A DNA stretch of 64,000 bases. Origin: an uncultured Prevotellaceae bacterium. GTDB lineage: Bacteria; Bacteroidota; Bacteroidia; Bacteroidales; Bacteroidaceae. The notes below the pieces were generated by a model. The model was given only the letters and a program-made list of their open reading frames with translations. It ran no database searches and was not told where the DNA came from. The stretch covers positions 1 through 64,000 of the forward strand of contig OMXL01000024.1 in NCBI GenBank assembly GCA_900314985.1, given 5' to 3'. This document shows positions 35,938 through 44,820 of this stretch, one piece after another. The position numbers and the translations under genes were made by a program. Within the stretch, counting starts at the first letter, position 1. Every line of letters begins with the position of its first letter.

Positions 35938-36165
35938 GGGAACAGCTAATACGGTGGTGGGAACAGCTGATACAGCAACGGGAACAGCTGATACACGAAA
36001 AAGTAGTAGGACTTTCTGAAAAGTCGTACCACTTTTGGAAAAGCCGTACCACTTTTCGGCGGGAACAGCTAATACGCAACTGTATACAGCTGTCTCGCAA
36101 CTGGCTACAGCTAATACGCAACTGGCTTAGGCTGTCTCGCTGATTTATCAGTCTGTCTCCTACGC
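35938..36165. repeat. 21-nt-period degenerate tandem array
   Basis: Three units begin GGGAACAGCT(A/G)ATAC at 35938, 35959 and 35980. A 60-nt stretch follows with a different near-21-nt unit (GAAAAGYCGTACCACTTTT twice, plus a diverged copy at 36001-36015). Five more units at 36061, 36082, 36103, 36124 and 36145 alternate ACAGCTAATACGCAACT and ACAGCTGTCTCGCAACT, fading towards the right. The register is held almost throughout (the middle block is 3 nt short). There are no unique spacers, so it is not CRISPR-like. Confidence 0.8.
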
Positions 36166-36220
36166 ATAAATAATGTATGCGCGCGGGTGCACCGTGCGCG
36201 CGGGAACTTTTCGAAAAGTA

Positions 36221-36384
36221 TCTTTCACCTTCACCGATATTTGCGCAAGTGCCCTGTACAAAGGCATTTCAGCCAATCCGCATCCCGAATTTGCTTTCAC
36301 ATATCTTTCACCTATCTTTCACCACGAGCGGGTGAAGGTTAGGTGAAGGCTGGGACTTTCAGCCTCAGTGGTGAAGGTGAAGGA
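36221..36384. repeat. Nested inverted repeats built on TTTCACC/GGTGAA
   Basis: Outer arms TCTTTCACCTTCACC (36221-36235) and GGTGAAGGTGAAGGA (36370-36384) pair except for one wobble. Inner arms 36307-36323 and 36331-36347 form a 17-bp stem (one mismatch, one G-T) around loop ACGAGCG. A small GGCTG/CAGCC hairpin sits at 36348-36364. The element could be a structured RNA leader, a protein-binding region or a dispersed repeat unit. Confidence 0.7.
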
Positions 36385-36421
36385 TAATTTTCAAAAACTG
36401 TTTTTGTATGTGTAAAACGAT

Positions 36422-36450
36422 GGCCCATAGGGGGATTCCCTCTGTGGGCC
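36422..36450 (+). terminator. 13-bp GC-rich hairpin upstream of the PUL regulator
   Basis: GGCCCATAGGGGG pairs with CCCTCTGTGGGCC over 13 bp (two G-T) around ATT. A pyrimidine-rich cgtttcctttt follows on the plus strand, so it resembles an intrinsic terminator. No gene ends just upstream; it would stop transcripts running in from the repeat region or insulate the regulator. Confidence 0.55.
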
Positions 36451-36496
36451 CGTTTCCTTTTCCGCCACTTCCCATTTACTTTTTTCGCTTTTTGTT

Positions 36497-36526
36497 TTTG
36501 TATTTCTCATTTTCTTCGTATCTTTG
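36497..36526 (+). promoter_or_regulatory. Promoter of the PUL regulator gene
   Basis: TTTG (36497-36500), an 18-nt spacer and TATCTTTG (36519-36526) match the Bacteroidota consensus. Expected transcription start is within a few bases of the ATG at 36536, so the mRNA may have almost no leader. Confidence 0.65.
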
Positions 36527-36535
36527 GCATCGATT

Positions 36536-39496
36536 ATGCGATACATACTACTAACACTACTATTCCTTCGGTTGCTGTCAGCACCTGTCTATGCACAACG
36601 TTCAACGAGTCTGCTTGAACGTTATAACATGTCGTGTCTTGATTTGACAATAGGTTTGCCGCATGACCACGTAAACGATATCTTCGTAGATAGCCAGGGC
36701 TTCGTATGGGTGTCCAGCTATGGTGGCGGTGCAGTGCGCTATGACGGGTATTCCTTTAAAGCACCCAGTCAGGGTGACAGTCGCTCGTGTCTTGGTTTTG
36801 CCGAAGACCGCCATCATCGCCTTTGGATAGCATACGATGAAGGTACCGTCGTCATCGACCTTAATACCATGCGCCGTGTGGTTCCTTCTTTGGGCAAGGG
36901 AAACATTGGCTCTTTGCTTCAACGTGCTTCCGTGAAGGTGTATTGCGACTCCAAGGGTGCGTTGTGGCAGGTGGCACGCGACAGTATTTATCGCTATGAG
37001 TTCGACCATGCCGGTCACGTCTCTAACATCAGTCGTTGCCGCTACCAAGGCAATACACCCTATATTACTATCCGGGATATTGAGAATAACGGCAATGTAT
37101 GGGTATCTACCTCTTTGGGACTTTCCCGACTGACTGCAGTGGGAAGCACACTGAAGATGACCCCTATTCACACCGTCCTGCAGACGCTTAAGGGGCTTTT
37201 TGTCACCGATATTCTCCGTCAGGGCAGTCATGTATGGATAGCCACTAACCAGGGTCTCTACGACTATCATCTCTACGACAATACGCTACACACCTACCGT
37301 CATACGCTTGACGAGCGGTCGTTATCGCATGACCATGCCACTTCTCTGGCACTGACCGCCGACGGCAATCTGCTGGTAGGCACCTTGAGGGGCATCTGTC
37401 TGTTCGATGCCAGCCACTCCGATTTCTTCCGCTGGAACTCTTCTACAGCCAGTTGTCCACTGCCAAGCGACTTCGTTCGTTGTCTGCTCAATTATGAAGG
37501 ACAGCTATGGATTGGCACTGAGACGGCAGGTATCGTGCGCTTGCTGCCCAAACCCTTGCTGTTGCAGAACTACGTGCACCAACCCAACAACCCACAATCG
37601 CTGTCACCCAATCCGGTGAATGCCATCTATGCTACTGATGGCGCATTGTGGGTAGGAAATGTGGAGGGTGGTCTCTGTCGTATGGTGAAGGGAGAAAGCG
37701 GAGGAGAACATAGTGACATCTTCCAGCATTGGACTACTGCCAACTCTTCCCTATCGCATAATTCCGTGTCCGTGTTAGAACCAGATACACATGGACGACT
37801 ATGGATTGCTACCTGGGGCGGTGGCATCAATTACATCCCGCTGAAAGGCAATGCACTCCCCCAACCGCTTGTTTTTCCGGCTGATTACCAGCGCCAGACT
37901 AACTATATTGGTGCTTTGGCATACGACCGATATAATGATGCACTATGGATTGGTTCGAACGACGGTATCTTCCTGTATGACCTGAAGACGGGTAAGATAG
38001 AAGACCCCTTTCCTGGCAATCGCAATATCAGAGGATGTATTGGCGCCTGCGTCGATCACACTGGACATTTATGGATAGGTAGTATCACGGGTGTCTGTGA
38101 CATCAATCTGCGCGCTAGACGGAATGGCAGCTACAGTTTCCGCTATCTGCGCCACAAACTGGATAAGCCACAGTCGGCCGTCATCGACAGAATTACCTGT
38201 ATCTGTGAGACTAAAGACGGCACGCTATGGCTGGGAAGTGATGGCTATGGCTTATATCACCGCATCGTGGACAAAGGCGGCAAAGAGCGCTTCGAGGTAC
38301 TGACCACCGACGATGGATTGGCCAACAACTCCGTGAAGGGTGTGGTGGACGACGACCAAGGGCGACTGTGGGTAACCACCAATAACGGTCTGTCACTCTA
38401 TGACCCCAGCCAACATACCTTTGTCAATTATGGGGAACGTGACGGTCTTCTGTGTCAGCGTTTCTATTGGAATGCTGCCGTTAAAGATGTTGATGGCGCC
38501 ATCTATTTAGGTAGCACGAAAGGACTGACGGAGATACGTGGTGAAAATATGGACGCTGTCTATCCAGAGCATCTGACATTCACAGGTCTGATGGTAGATA
38601 ACCAGGAGGTTACCTCTTTCAACAGTTCTATTCTTGACGCCGACATCTCACATGCCGATAAGATTCAGTTACACGAGTCAAACAAGTCGTTTGCTCTCAG
38701 CTTTTCCGCATTGAGCTATGCCGGTAAGACACAACATTATATATATAGGCTGAGAGGCTTTGAAGAAGACTGGACAGCCTTGAAGCCTGGTGAACACACG
38801 GTGAGATATACCAGTCTGAAACCTGGAACCTATGTTTTTGAGGTAAAAAACAGTACTGAGGCTGGATTGGAAGGACAGACCATCAGCATAGAAGTGGTAA
38901 TAACTCCTTATTTCTGGAAGAGTTGGTGGTTCCTGCTGTTGTGTTTCGTAGTGGCATTTGTCCTCTTCATGTGGTTCTACAAGCGACATTTAGCAGCACT
39001 GCGCCGGCAAGAGGCCGAGCGATTGCTGATTCCTATCAAGAAAGTCCTTGAAGAGTCTGATGCACCAGAAGCCCTACAGACTCGTATCCAGAATATCCTC
39101 CATCACCACGAGCGTATGAAAGAAAGTCGCCATCGTAGTGTGGAAACTGATAAGCAGCAGACGCAACCTACGAAGAGCTTCATGGAGCGTGCTACGGATA
39201 TCTTGGAGCATCATTATATGGACAGCCAGTTCGATATTACCGAGTTTGCAGATGCGATAGGCATGAGCAAGAGTCTGCTGGCCAAACGCATTAAGGAGGA
39301 GACAGGACAGAGCACCACTCAGTTTATCCGCAACTACCGCTTGAGCGTTGCCCGTGATCTGATTCTGGAGAATTATGCCGACAGAAATATCACAGAGATA
39401 GCCTATAAAGTTGGATTCAACGACCCCAAATATTTCACCCGCTGTTTTACATCTCTTTACGGGACTTCTCCGAGTACGTATAAATCTACAAGGTAG
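36536..39496 (+). CDS. Membrane sensor-regulator: beta-propeller, Y_Y_Y domain and AraC HTH, no kinase
   Basis: 986 residues from the ATG at 36536. A TTG 12 nt upstream lies inside the -7 element and is rejected. A signal peptide ends APVYAQ. Reg_prop beta-propeller repeats (about 30-690) show words such as FVDSQGFVWVSSYGGG, LWIGTETAGIVRL and LWVTTNNGLSLYDPS. A Y_Y_Y domain (KPGEHTVRYTSLKPGTYVFE) and one membrane helix (about 796-815) follow. The cytoplasmic part is a ~65-aa linker and an AraC-type double HTH (about 881-983: FADAIGMSKSLLAKRIKEET, EIAYKVGFNDPKYFTRCF). The histidine kinase and receiver domains of normal hybrid two-component PUL regulators are absent. It probably senses a glycan fragment and activates the susC operon downstream. 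Confidence 0.85.
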   Translation: MRYILLTLLFLRLLSAPVYAQRSTSLLERYNMSCLDLTIGLPHDHVNDIFVDSQGFVWVSSYGGGAVRYDGYSFKAPSQGDSRSCLGFAEDRHHRLWIAYDEGTVVIDLNTMRRVVPSLGKGNIGSLLQRASVKVYCDSKGALWQVARDSIYRYEFDHAGHVSNISRCRYQGNTPYITIRDIENNGNVWVSTSLGLSRLTAVGSTLKMTPIHTVLQTLKGLFVTDILRQGSHVWIATNQGLYDYHLYDNTLHTYRHTLDERSLSHDHATSLALTADGNLLVGTLRGICLFDASHSDFFRWNSSTASCPLPSDFVRCLLNYEGQLWIGTETAGIVRLLPKPLLLQNYVHQPNNPQSLSPNPVNAIYATDGALWVGNVEGGLCRMVKGESGGEHSDIFQHWTTANSSLSHNSVSVLEPDTHGRLWIATWGGGINYIPLKGNALPQPLVFPADYQRQTNYIGALAYDRYNDALWIGSNDGIFLYDLKTGKIEDPFPGNRNIRGCIGACVDHTGHLWIGSITGVCDINLRARRNGSYSFRYLRHKLDKPQSAVIDRITCICETKDGTLWLGSDGYGLYHRIVDKGGKERFEVLTTDDGLANNSVKGVVDDDQGRLWVTTNNGLSLYDPSQHTFVNYGERDGLLCQRFYWNAAVKDVDGAIYLGSTKGLTEIRGENMDAVYPEHLTFTGLMVDNQEVTSFNSSILDADISHADKIQLHESNKSFALSFSALSYAGKTQHYIYRLRGFEEDWTALKPGEHTVRYTSLKPGTYVFEVKNSTEAGLEGQTISIEVVITPYFWKSWWFLLLCFVVAFVLFMWFYKRHLAALRRQEAERLLIPIKKVLEESDAPEALQTRIQNILHHHERMKESRHRSVETDKQQTQPTKSFMERATDILEHHYMDSQFDITEFADAIGMSKSLLAKRIKEETGQSTTQFIRNYRLSVARDLILENYADRNITEIAYKVGFNDPKYFTRCFTSLYGTSPSTYKSTR

Positions 39497-39505
39497 ACAA
39501 AATAT

Positions 39506-39529
39506 AAGGTGGACGTTTTTGTCCACCTT
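39506..39529 (+). terminator. Terminator after the PUL regulator
   Basis: AAGGTGGAC pairs with GTCCACCTT around GTTTTT and is followed by tattattgtttt. A further half-copy TGTCCACCTT lies at 39541-39550. It separates regulator transcription from susC. Confidence 0.75.
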
Positions 39530-39568
39530 TATTATTGTTTTGTCCACCTTGATTTATATCAAGAGCCG

Positions 39569-39576
39569 TATATTTG
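39569..39576 (+). promoter_or_regulatory. -7 element of the susC promoter
   Basis: TATATTTG, 51 nt before the susC ATG. At the -33 position only CCTTGATT (about 39547-39554) is present, a weak match, as expected for a promoter that needs an activator. Confidence 0.6.
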
Positions 39577-39627
39577 CAGCGAAAAACCAAATACATAACA
39601 ATTTAACATAACCTAAAAACGTTACAC

Positions 39628-42600
39628 ATGAGAAAGAAAATGTTATTCTCGATGATGTTCATGGCAGGTATTGCTGGAGGTCTTGTAACCTTCCCTTCTC
39701 AGGCTATGGCATCAGTGACACAATCGCAGACCATTAAAGTTAGTGGTCAGGTTGTGGATCAAGACGGACAGCCACTTATTGGTGCTACCGTCAAGGTAAA
39801 GAATGCAAAACTTGGTGTTGTTACTGATTTTGATGGCAACTTCACCATCGATGTCGCTTCCGACGGCGTTCTTGTCATTAGCTATGTAGGCTATAAGGAT
39901 CGCGAAATTGCTGTACGCGGGCGCGCAAACCTTGAAACTATTCAATTGGCAGACGACACTAACATGCTGGAGCAGGTGGTCGTTGTCGGTTACGGTACTC
40001 AGAAGAAGGCAGACCTGACAGGTTCTGTATCTATCGTGAATGCCGAAGAACTGAAGCGTGTCTCTAACTCCAACATTTCTTCAATGCTGGAAGGTAAGGT
40101 CGCTGGTGTACAGATTACTTCCGACGGTCAGCCTGGTGCAGATCCGACGGTGCGCATCCGTGGTGTCGGATCATTCGGTAGCACCGCACCTCTTTATGTG
40201 GTCGACGGTGTACCCGTAGGAACCACCATTCGCGACTTCTCACCAAACGATATTGAGACCATCCAGGTGCTGAAGGATGCTTCTGCAGGCGCCATCTACG
40301 GTTCTCGTGCTGCTAACGGTGTGATCATTATTACCACCAAGAGCGGTAAGAAAGACCAGCCTCTGAAGGTGGATTATAAGGGTTACTTCGGTATTGACAA
40401 GGTGTCCAGCGACGTCTATGACGTGATGAATGCCAGTCAGTACAGCCAGTACTTAGGTCAGGCATGTGCCAACTCAAACACTGCTCTGGCAGGTGGCTAC
40501 AGTCTGAATCCTACCACAGGCCGCTATCAGTTCCAGGACAACACCGATACCGACTGGTTCAGCGAGGTCTTCAAGACCGGTACTCGTCAGAACCACAACA
40601 TCAACCTGAGTGGTGGTAGCTCATCAAGCACCTACAACGTAGGTCTCGACTACTTCCAACAGAAGGGAACCTTGGAAGGTGCAGGTCCTAACTACCAGCG
40701 TTTCACCGCGCGCGTGAATAATACTATGGATACGAAGTTCGTCAAGTTCCGCACCAGCCTTGTCTACTCGCACTCTGACCAGGACGGTATGGGTCTGTCG
40801 AACGCTTCAGAGTATGTACAGGGTCTGTATGGTGATGTCACCAACGTGCTGCGTGGTACTCTGCTGATGCAGCCTACTATCAAGGCTTACGACGCCAACA
40901 CATGGGTACTCGACGACAAGGTAGGTTCTGCCAGCAGCTACCACTACGATGCCTACGGATATGGTGTCTACTACGATACCATTCATGGTGATATCTCTGC
41001 TTCTAACCCCTTGCTGGTCAACAACCTGCTGACCCGTAACACCACAGTAGACCGTATCACTGGTACTGGTTCTGCTGATGTTGACCTGCTGAAGATGATT
41101 GGTCTGGAGAACAAGAACCATAATCTGACATATCGTCTGAACCTTTCTTATAGCAAGACACACGCTACCGACAAGACATGGATTTCTGCATGGATTCAGT
41201 CAAACCGTGTCTATCTGGACAAGTCTAACGAGAAACTGACCAAGGGTACACGTGAATATACCGAGTTCCTGGTAGAAAACACGCTGACCTACGACGGAAC
41301 CATCGGTAAGCACCACATCAACCTCTTGGGTGGTATTACCTATCAGGAGAACCACACCAACAACATTACCGGTTGGGGTGTCAACTTCTCTGAGCCTTAC
41401 TATCTGCAGTTGCAGAATGGTGCAGAGACCTTCTCCAGTTCTTACGAGGACAAGACCGCTATCACGTCATTCCTGGGTCGTTTGAACTACGACTACGATG
41501 GCAAGTACCTGTTCTCTGTTGTCGTACGTCGCGATGGTAGCTCACTGCTTTCCAAGGACATCCGCTGGGACACCTTCCCCTCTGTATCAGTAGGTTGGCG
41601 TTTCGATAAGGAAAATTTCTTCCCCATCAGCCGCGACATCGTCAACATGTTCAAGTTGCGTGCCAGTTATGGTGAGCTGGGTAACGTGATGGCTGTTGCT
41701 CCTTATGCCAACCTGGCTACACTTGCCCGTAACAACATGACCTACTCATTTGGCAACAATGCTGTTACAGGTTCTGCTATCTCTAACTTCGTCAACCCCA
41801 ACATTGCTTGGGAGAAGAAGAAGACCACCAACTTTGGTATCGATATCGCTATGTTCAACAACCGCTTGGAGTTCACTGCCGAGTATTATAAGAACAAGTC
41901 TGAGGAACTGCACTACAACGTTCCCGTTCCTGCCAATGCTGGTGTTGCTAATACCACAGTAACGATGAATGCTGCTTCTATGGAGAACAGCGGTTTCGAG
42001 TTCTCTGCAACCTATCGTAACAACGACCACCCCTTGAAGTGGCAGGTTAGCGGTAACTTGAGCACCCTGAAGAACAAGGTTACCTCTCTTGGTTTCGGTA
42101 CCGAGCGTCTCATCCAGGGCTTCTGCATCACAGAGGTTGGCGAGGAAGTAGGTAAGTTCTATGGCTGGCAGTATGGTGGTATTATCCGCAATCAGGGCCA
42201 GCTGAATGCACTGAACGAGGCCGGTCGTATTACCCACAACAATATCGAGATAGAGAAGCAGAAGGCTAACCCCTCCTACGTTCCCAATCTCTATGCAGAG
42301 GGTGAGTGGACTTATCAGCAAGGTGCCAACATCGGTGACTGCTGGTACTACGACACCAACAACGATGGTAAGGTTGACGCAGAAGACCAGACCGTTTTGG
42401 GCAGTGGTATGCCAAAGGTGAACTTCGGTATCAGTGCTCGTCTGGAGTATAAGGGCTTCGACCTGGCTATCTCTACCTATGGTGCACTGAACTACCACGT
42501 AACAGATGATATCTATAACAGTCTGAACTCCAGCTATGGTCCTGGCAACAAGGACGTCAAGGTTCTCAGTGCTAACCAGTGGTCTGCAGACGGTAAGGAA

Positions 42601-42924
42601 TACCTCTCTGATGTTCCGCGTACCTATTATACTAATAATGCTACTTTAGGCTGGAACGACCTGTTCAGCGATCGTAAGATTCAGAACGCTGCCTACTGGA
42701 AGATTGCCAATATCGAACTGGGTTACAACATTCCCGACAAGGTCTTCAAAGGTGTCATCACCGGTGCCCGTGTCTATGTATCAGCCCAGAACCTTTACAC
42801 CTTTACCAGCTATAAGGGCTACAACGTAGACTATTCTACCGCTAACCCCTTCACTCCTGGCTACAACTTCTGCTCATTCCCCAGCGCTCGTAGCTTCATG
42901 GCAGGTGTACTCTTCTCGTTCTAA
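39628..42924 (+). CDS. susC: SusC-like TonB-dependent outer-membrane transporter
   Basis: 1098 residues. The signal peptide is about 1-29. A carboxypeptidase-regulatory-like domain (about 37-110: VSGQVVDQDGQPLIGATVKV, DFDGNFTIDVASDGVLVISY) comes first. The SusC plug signature VVVVGYGTQKKADLTGSVS and AGAIYGSRAANGVIIITTKS follow, then a long beta-barrel ending GVLFSF. It imports oligosaccharides released at the surface, forming a complex with the SusD-like protein encoded 42 nt downstream. Length is usual for SusC. Substrate is inferred to be arabino-oligosaccharide from the GH43/GH51 enzymes in the operon. Confidence 0.95.
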   Translation: MRKKMLFSMMFMAGIAGGLVTFPSQAMASVTQSQTIKVSGQVVDQDGQPLIGATVKVKNAKLGVVTDFDGNFTIDVASDGVLVISYVGYKDREIAVRGRANLETIQLADDTNMLEQVVVVGYGTQKKADLTGSVSIVNAEELKRVSNSNISSMLEGKVAGVQITSDGQPGADPTVRIRGVGSFGSTAPLYVVDGVPVGTTIRDFSPNDIETIQVLKDASAGAIYGSRAANGVIIITTKSGKKDQPLKVDYKGYFGIDKVSSDVYDVMNASQYSQYLGQACANSNTALAGGYSLNPTTGRYQFQDNTDTDWFSEVFKTGTRQNHNINLSGGSSSSTYNVGLDYFQQKGTLEGAGPNYQRFTARVNNTMDTKFVKFRTSLVYSHSDQDGMGLSNASEYVQGLYGDVTNVLRGTLLMQPTIKAYDANTWVLDDKVGSASSYHYDAYGYGVYYDTIHGDISASNPLLVNNLLTRNTTVDRITGTGSADVDLLKMIGLENKNHNLTYRLNLSYSKTHATDKTWISAWIQSNRVYLDKSNEKLTKGTREYTEFLVENTLTYDGTIGKHHINLLGGITYQENHTNNITGWGVNFSEPYYLQLQNGAETFSSSYEDKTAITSFLGRLNYDYDGKYLFSVVVRRDGSSLLSKDIRWDTFPSVSVGWRFDKENFFPISRDIVNMFKLRASYGELGNVMAVAPYANLATLARNNMTYSFGNNAVTGSAISNFVNPNIAWEKKKTTNFGIDIAMFNNRLEFTAEYYKNKSEELHYNVPVPANAGVANTTVTMNAASMENSGFEFSATYRNNDHPLKWQVSGNLSTLKNKVTSLGFGTERLIQGFCITEVGEEVGKFYGWQYGGIIRNQGQLNALNEAGRITHNNIEIEKQKANPSYVPNLYAEGEWTYQQGANIGDCWYYDTNNDGKVDAEDQTVLGSGMPKVNFGISARLEYKGFDLAISTYGALNYHVTDDIYNSLNSSYGPGNKDVKVLSANQWSADGKEYLSDVPRTYYTNNATLGWNDLFSDRKIQNAAYWKIANIELGYNIPDKVFKGVITGARVYVSAQNLYTFTSYKGYNVDYSTANPFTPGYNFCSFPSARSFMAGVLFSF

Positions 42925-42966
42925 TTAGGTTGAAGAATTATAAACTGAAAAAAACGAAGTTGAATT

Positions 42967-44781
42967 ATGAAACTATATAAATTATCACTCGCCCTGATTC
43001 TGGGCCTTGGTATGTTGACCTCTTGCAATGACAAGTTGGATATCAGCAACCCCAACCAGCAGACATCAGAGACCTTCGGCAACAATGTCGATGAGCTCGA
43101 GGAATGTGTCATTGCTGCCTACAACCACATCCGCATGGAGGGCACCTATGCCCGTGTCGGATACAATCTTGATGTCACTCGTGGCGATGAGGTGTGGAAC
43201 GCCTCACAGGTATGGTACCTGCCTTTTGACGATTTGAACGACCCCGTTACAGACGAGATCAACCAGTGGTCTTGGCGTGACTGGTACTACACCATCAACG
43301 TCTGCAACTTTATCCTGTCGCACACCAGTGGTGACAGCAGCTCGCTCAGTACGAAGATGCAGCACATCAAGGGACAGGCCCTCTTCATCCGTGGCTTGGC
43401 CTACTATAACCTCGCCGGTTACTATCAGAACCCAGCTCTGATTACCGACTATGCACAGTATGGTACACTCGATGGTCTCTATGCCAGCAACCACGCTGAT
43501 GGCGATGCTGACGGCAATGCCCAGTACGACCGCGTACTCGACCAGGTAGAGGCTGACTTCACGGAAGCTATGTCTTTGCTGCCTTCAAAGACTGAAGGTG
43601 GTGAGTGGGCTAAGGGCCGTGCTACAGCAGGTGCTGCTGCCGGTTTCTATGCACGTACACTGATGGCTCGCCACAAGTATGCAGAGGCTCTGACCGTTCT
43701 GAAGGACATCATGAGCACTGCAGATGGCGGTAATGAGAAATACGGCACCTACAAGCTCATGGCTAACTATGGTGACAACTTCCGTGAGGGTTCTGAGTAT
43801 GAGAACAACGACGAGAGTCTCTTCGAGATTCAGTTCCTGGACTACGGCACACAGGGTGTTGACGACGAGTGGACACCAGTAAACACCAGTCCTAACGCTA
43901 CACAGGGTTCTGCTATCGAGAGTAACTACGGTCCTGGTGCCTTTGGTGGTTGGGCTGACCTTTCTGCCTCTCCTTGGCTGTACAATCTGTTCAAGGCTGA
44001 GCGCACCACTGGCGGTAGCCTCGACCCACGTCTGTATTGGACAATCGGTACTTACGAGCCTGAGTGGGACGGCAACGCCATGACTCTCGGCAACGTATGC
44101 TATACCACAACGATGACAGCTACCGATTTCGTTGTCACCAACAATGACAATGGTGGTCTGCCCATCGCCAAGAATACCAACCTGCGCACAGGTCTGTACG
44201 ACAAGGTGGTTACAGGTCTGCACGATGGTATCAACCTCCGTCTGATGCGCTACTCTGACGTGCTGCTGCGCGCTGCTGAGTGCGAGAACGAGATCAATGG
44301 TCCTACGGCCGACGCCTTCAAGTGGATTGACAAGGTGCGCAACCGTGCCCAGCTGGCCAACCTGGATCAGAGCAAGTTCAACACCAAGGACCTGCTGTTC
44401 GAGCAGATTGCCAATGTGGAGCGTCCTAAGGAGTTCGGCTGCGAGTTTGGCCGTGGCTTCGACCTCATCCGCTGGGGCTTCTTCTATGCCGGCGACCGTC
44501 TGGATCAGTTGAAAGCCCATGGTGCCTTCAACGTATGGAAGAAAGCTGACTTCGATGCAGGCAAGTACACCTACACGCCGAAAGATCCCGTTGATCCTTC
44601 TTCTTGCAGCAAGAGCTCTTTCAACTCTTATGTACAGGGCCACGAGTTCCTGCCTATCTACCAGAACACGCTGAATGACAACCCCAACCTCACAGGTAAC
44701 TCTGCCAACAAGAGCACGAGCAATGCCAGCTATTTCAGCAGTAAGGGTTGGACCATTCACCAGGTTCCTACTAATAACTAA
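42967..44781 (+). CDS. susD: SusD-like surface glycan-binding lipoprotein
   Basis: 604 residues. The lipoprotein signal ends LGMLTSC with Cys near residue 20. SusD/RagB features include GQALFIRGLAYYNLAGYYQN, the TPR-like EGGEWAKGRATAGAAAGFYA, and the C-terminal RLMRYSDVLLRAAECENEIN and FGCEFGRGFDLIRWGFFYAG. The SusD lid sits over the SusC barrel and captures the glycan. It directly follows susC in the same operon. Confidence 0.95.
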   Translation: MKLYKLSLALILGLGMLTSCNDKLDISNPNQQTSETFGNNVDELEECVIAAYNHIRMEGTYARVGYNLDVTRGDEVWNASQVWYLPFDDLNDPVTDEINQWSWRDWYYTINVCNFILSHTSGDSSSLSTKMQHIKGQALFIRGLAYYNLAGYYQNPALITDYAQYGTLDGLYASNHADGDADGNAQYDRVLDQVEADFTEAMSLLPSKTEGGEWAKGRATAGAAAGFYARTLMARHKYAEALTVLKDIMSTADGGNEKYGTYKLMANYGDNFREGSEYENNDESLFEIQFLDYGTQGVDDEWTPVNTSPNATQGSAIESNYGPGAFGGWADLSASPWLYNLFKAERTTGGSLDPRLYWTIGTYEPEWDGNAMTLGNVCYTTTMTATDFVVTNNDNGGLPIAKNTNLRTGLYDKVVTGLHDGINLRLMRYSDVLLRAAECENEINGPTADAFKWIDKVRNRAQLANLDQSKFNTKDLLFEQIANVERPKEFGCEFGRGFDLIRWGFFYAGDRLDQLKAHGAFNVWKKADFDAGKYTYTPKDPVDPSSCSKSSFNSYVQGHEFLPIYQNTLNDNPNLTGNSANKSTSNASYFSSKGWTIHQVPTNN

Positions 44782-44820
44782 GGAATAGACTATTTACAAC
44801 AACTGAAAACAGGAAAGATT

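Larger units (their letters stand above)
35631..36535. other. Gene-free 905-bp intergenic region rich in repeats and hairpins
   Basis: It lies between the divergent starts of the 2165-aa gene and the PUL regulator. From left to right it holds the minus-strand promoter (35750-35781), an AT-rich stretch, and a G+C-rich word TGCGCGCGGG (35910). Then come a 21-nt-period array (35938-36165), two more TGCGCGCGGG words (36178 and 36195), and a palindrome ACTTTTCGAAAAGT (36205-36218). Nested inverted repeats (36221-36384), a 13-bp hairpin (36422-36450) and the regulator's promoter (36497-36526) complete it. An open frame at 35888-36121 on the minus strand only reflects the 21-nt period and I do not call it a gene. 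Confidence 0.8.

Noticed and set aside
35888..36121. 77-codon minus-strand open frame with ISCSRR-like heptapeptides
   Set aside because: The frame is a by-product of the 21-nt repeat. It has no promoter, signal or recognisable domain, and is extremely rich in Cys, Ser and Arg.
35938..36165. Regular repeats resembling a small CRISPR array
   Set aside because: Units are contiguous with a 21-nt period and degenerate. There are no unique spacers and no cas genes nearby.
36524..36535. TTG start four codons upstream of the PUL regulator ATG
   Set aside because: It overlaps the -7 promoter element, so it would lie before the transcription start. The ATG gives a proper signal peptide.
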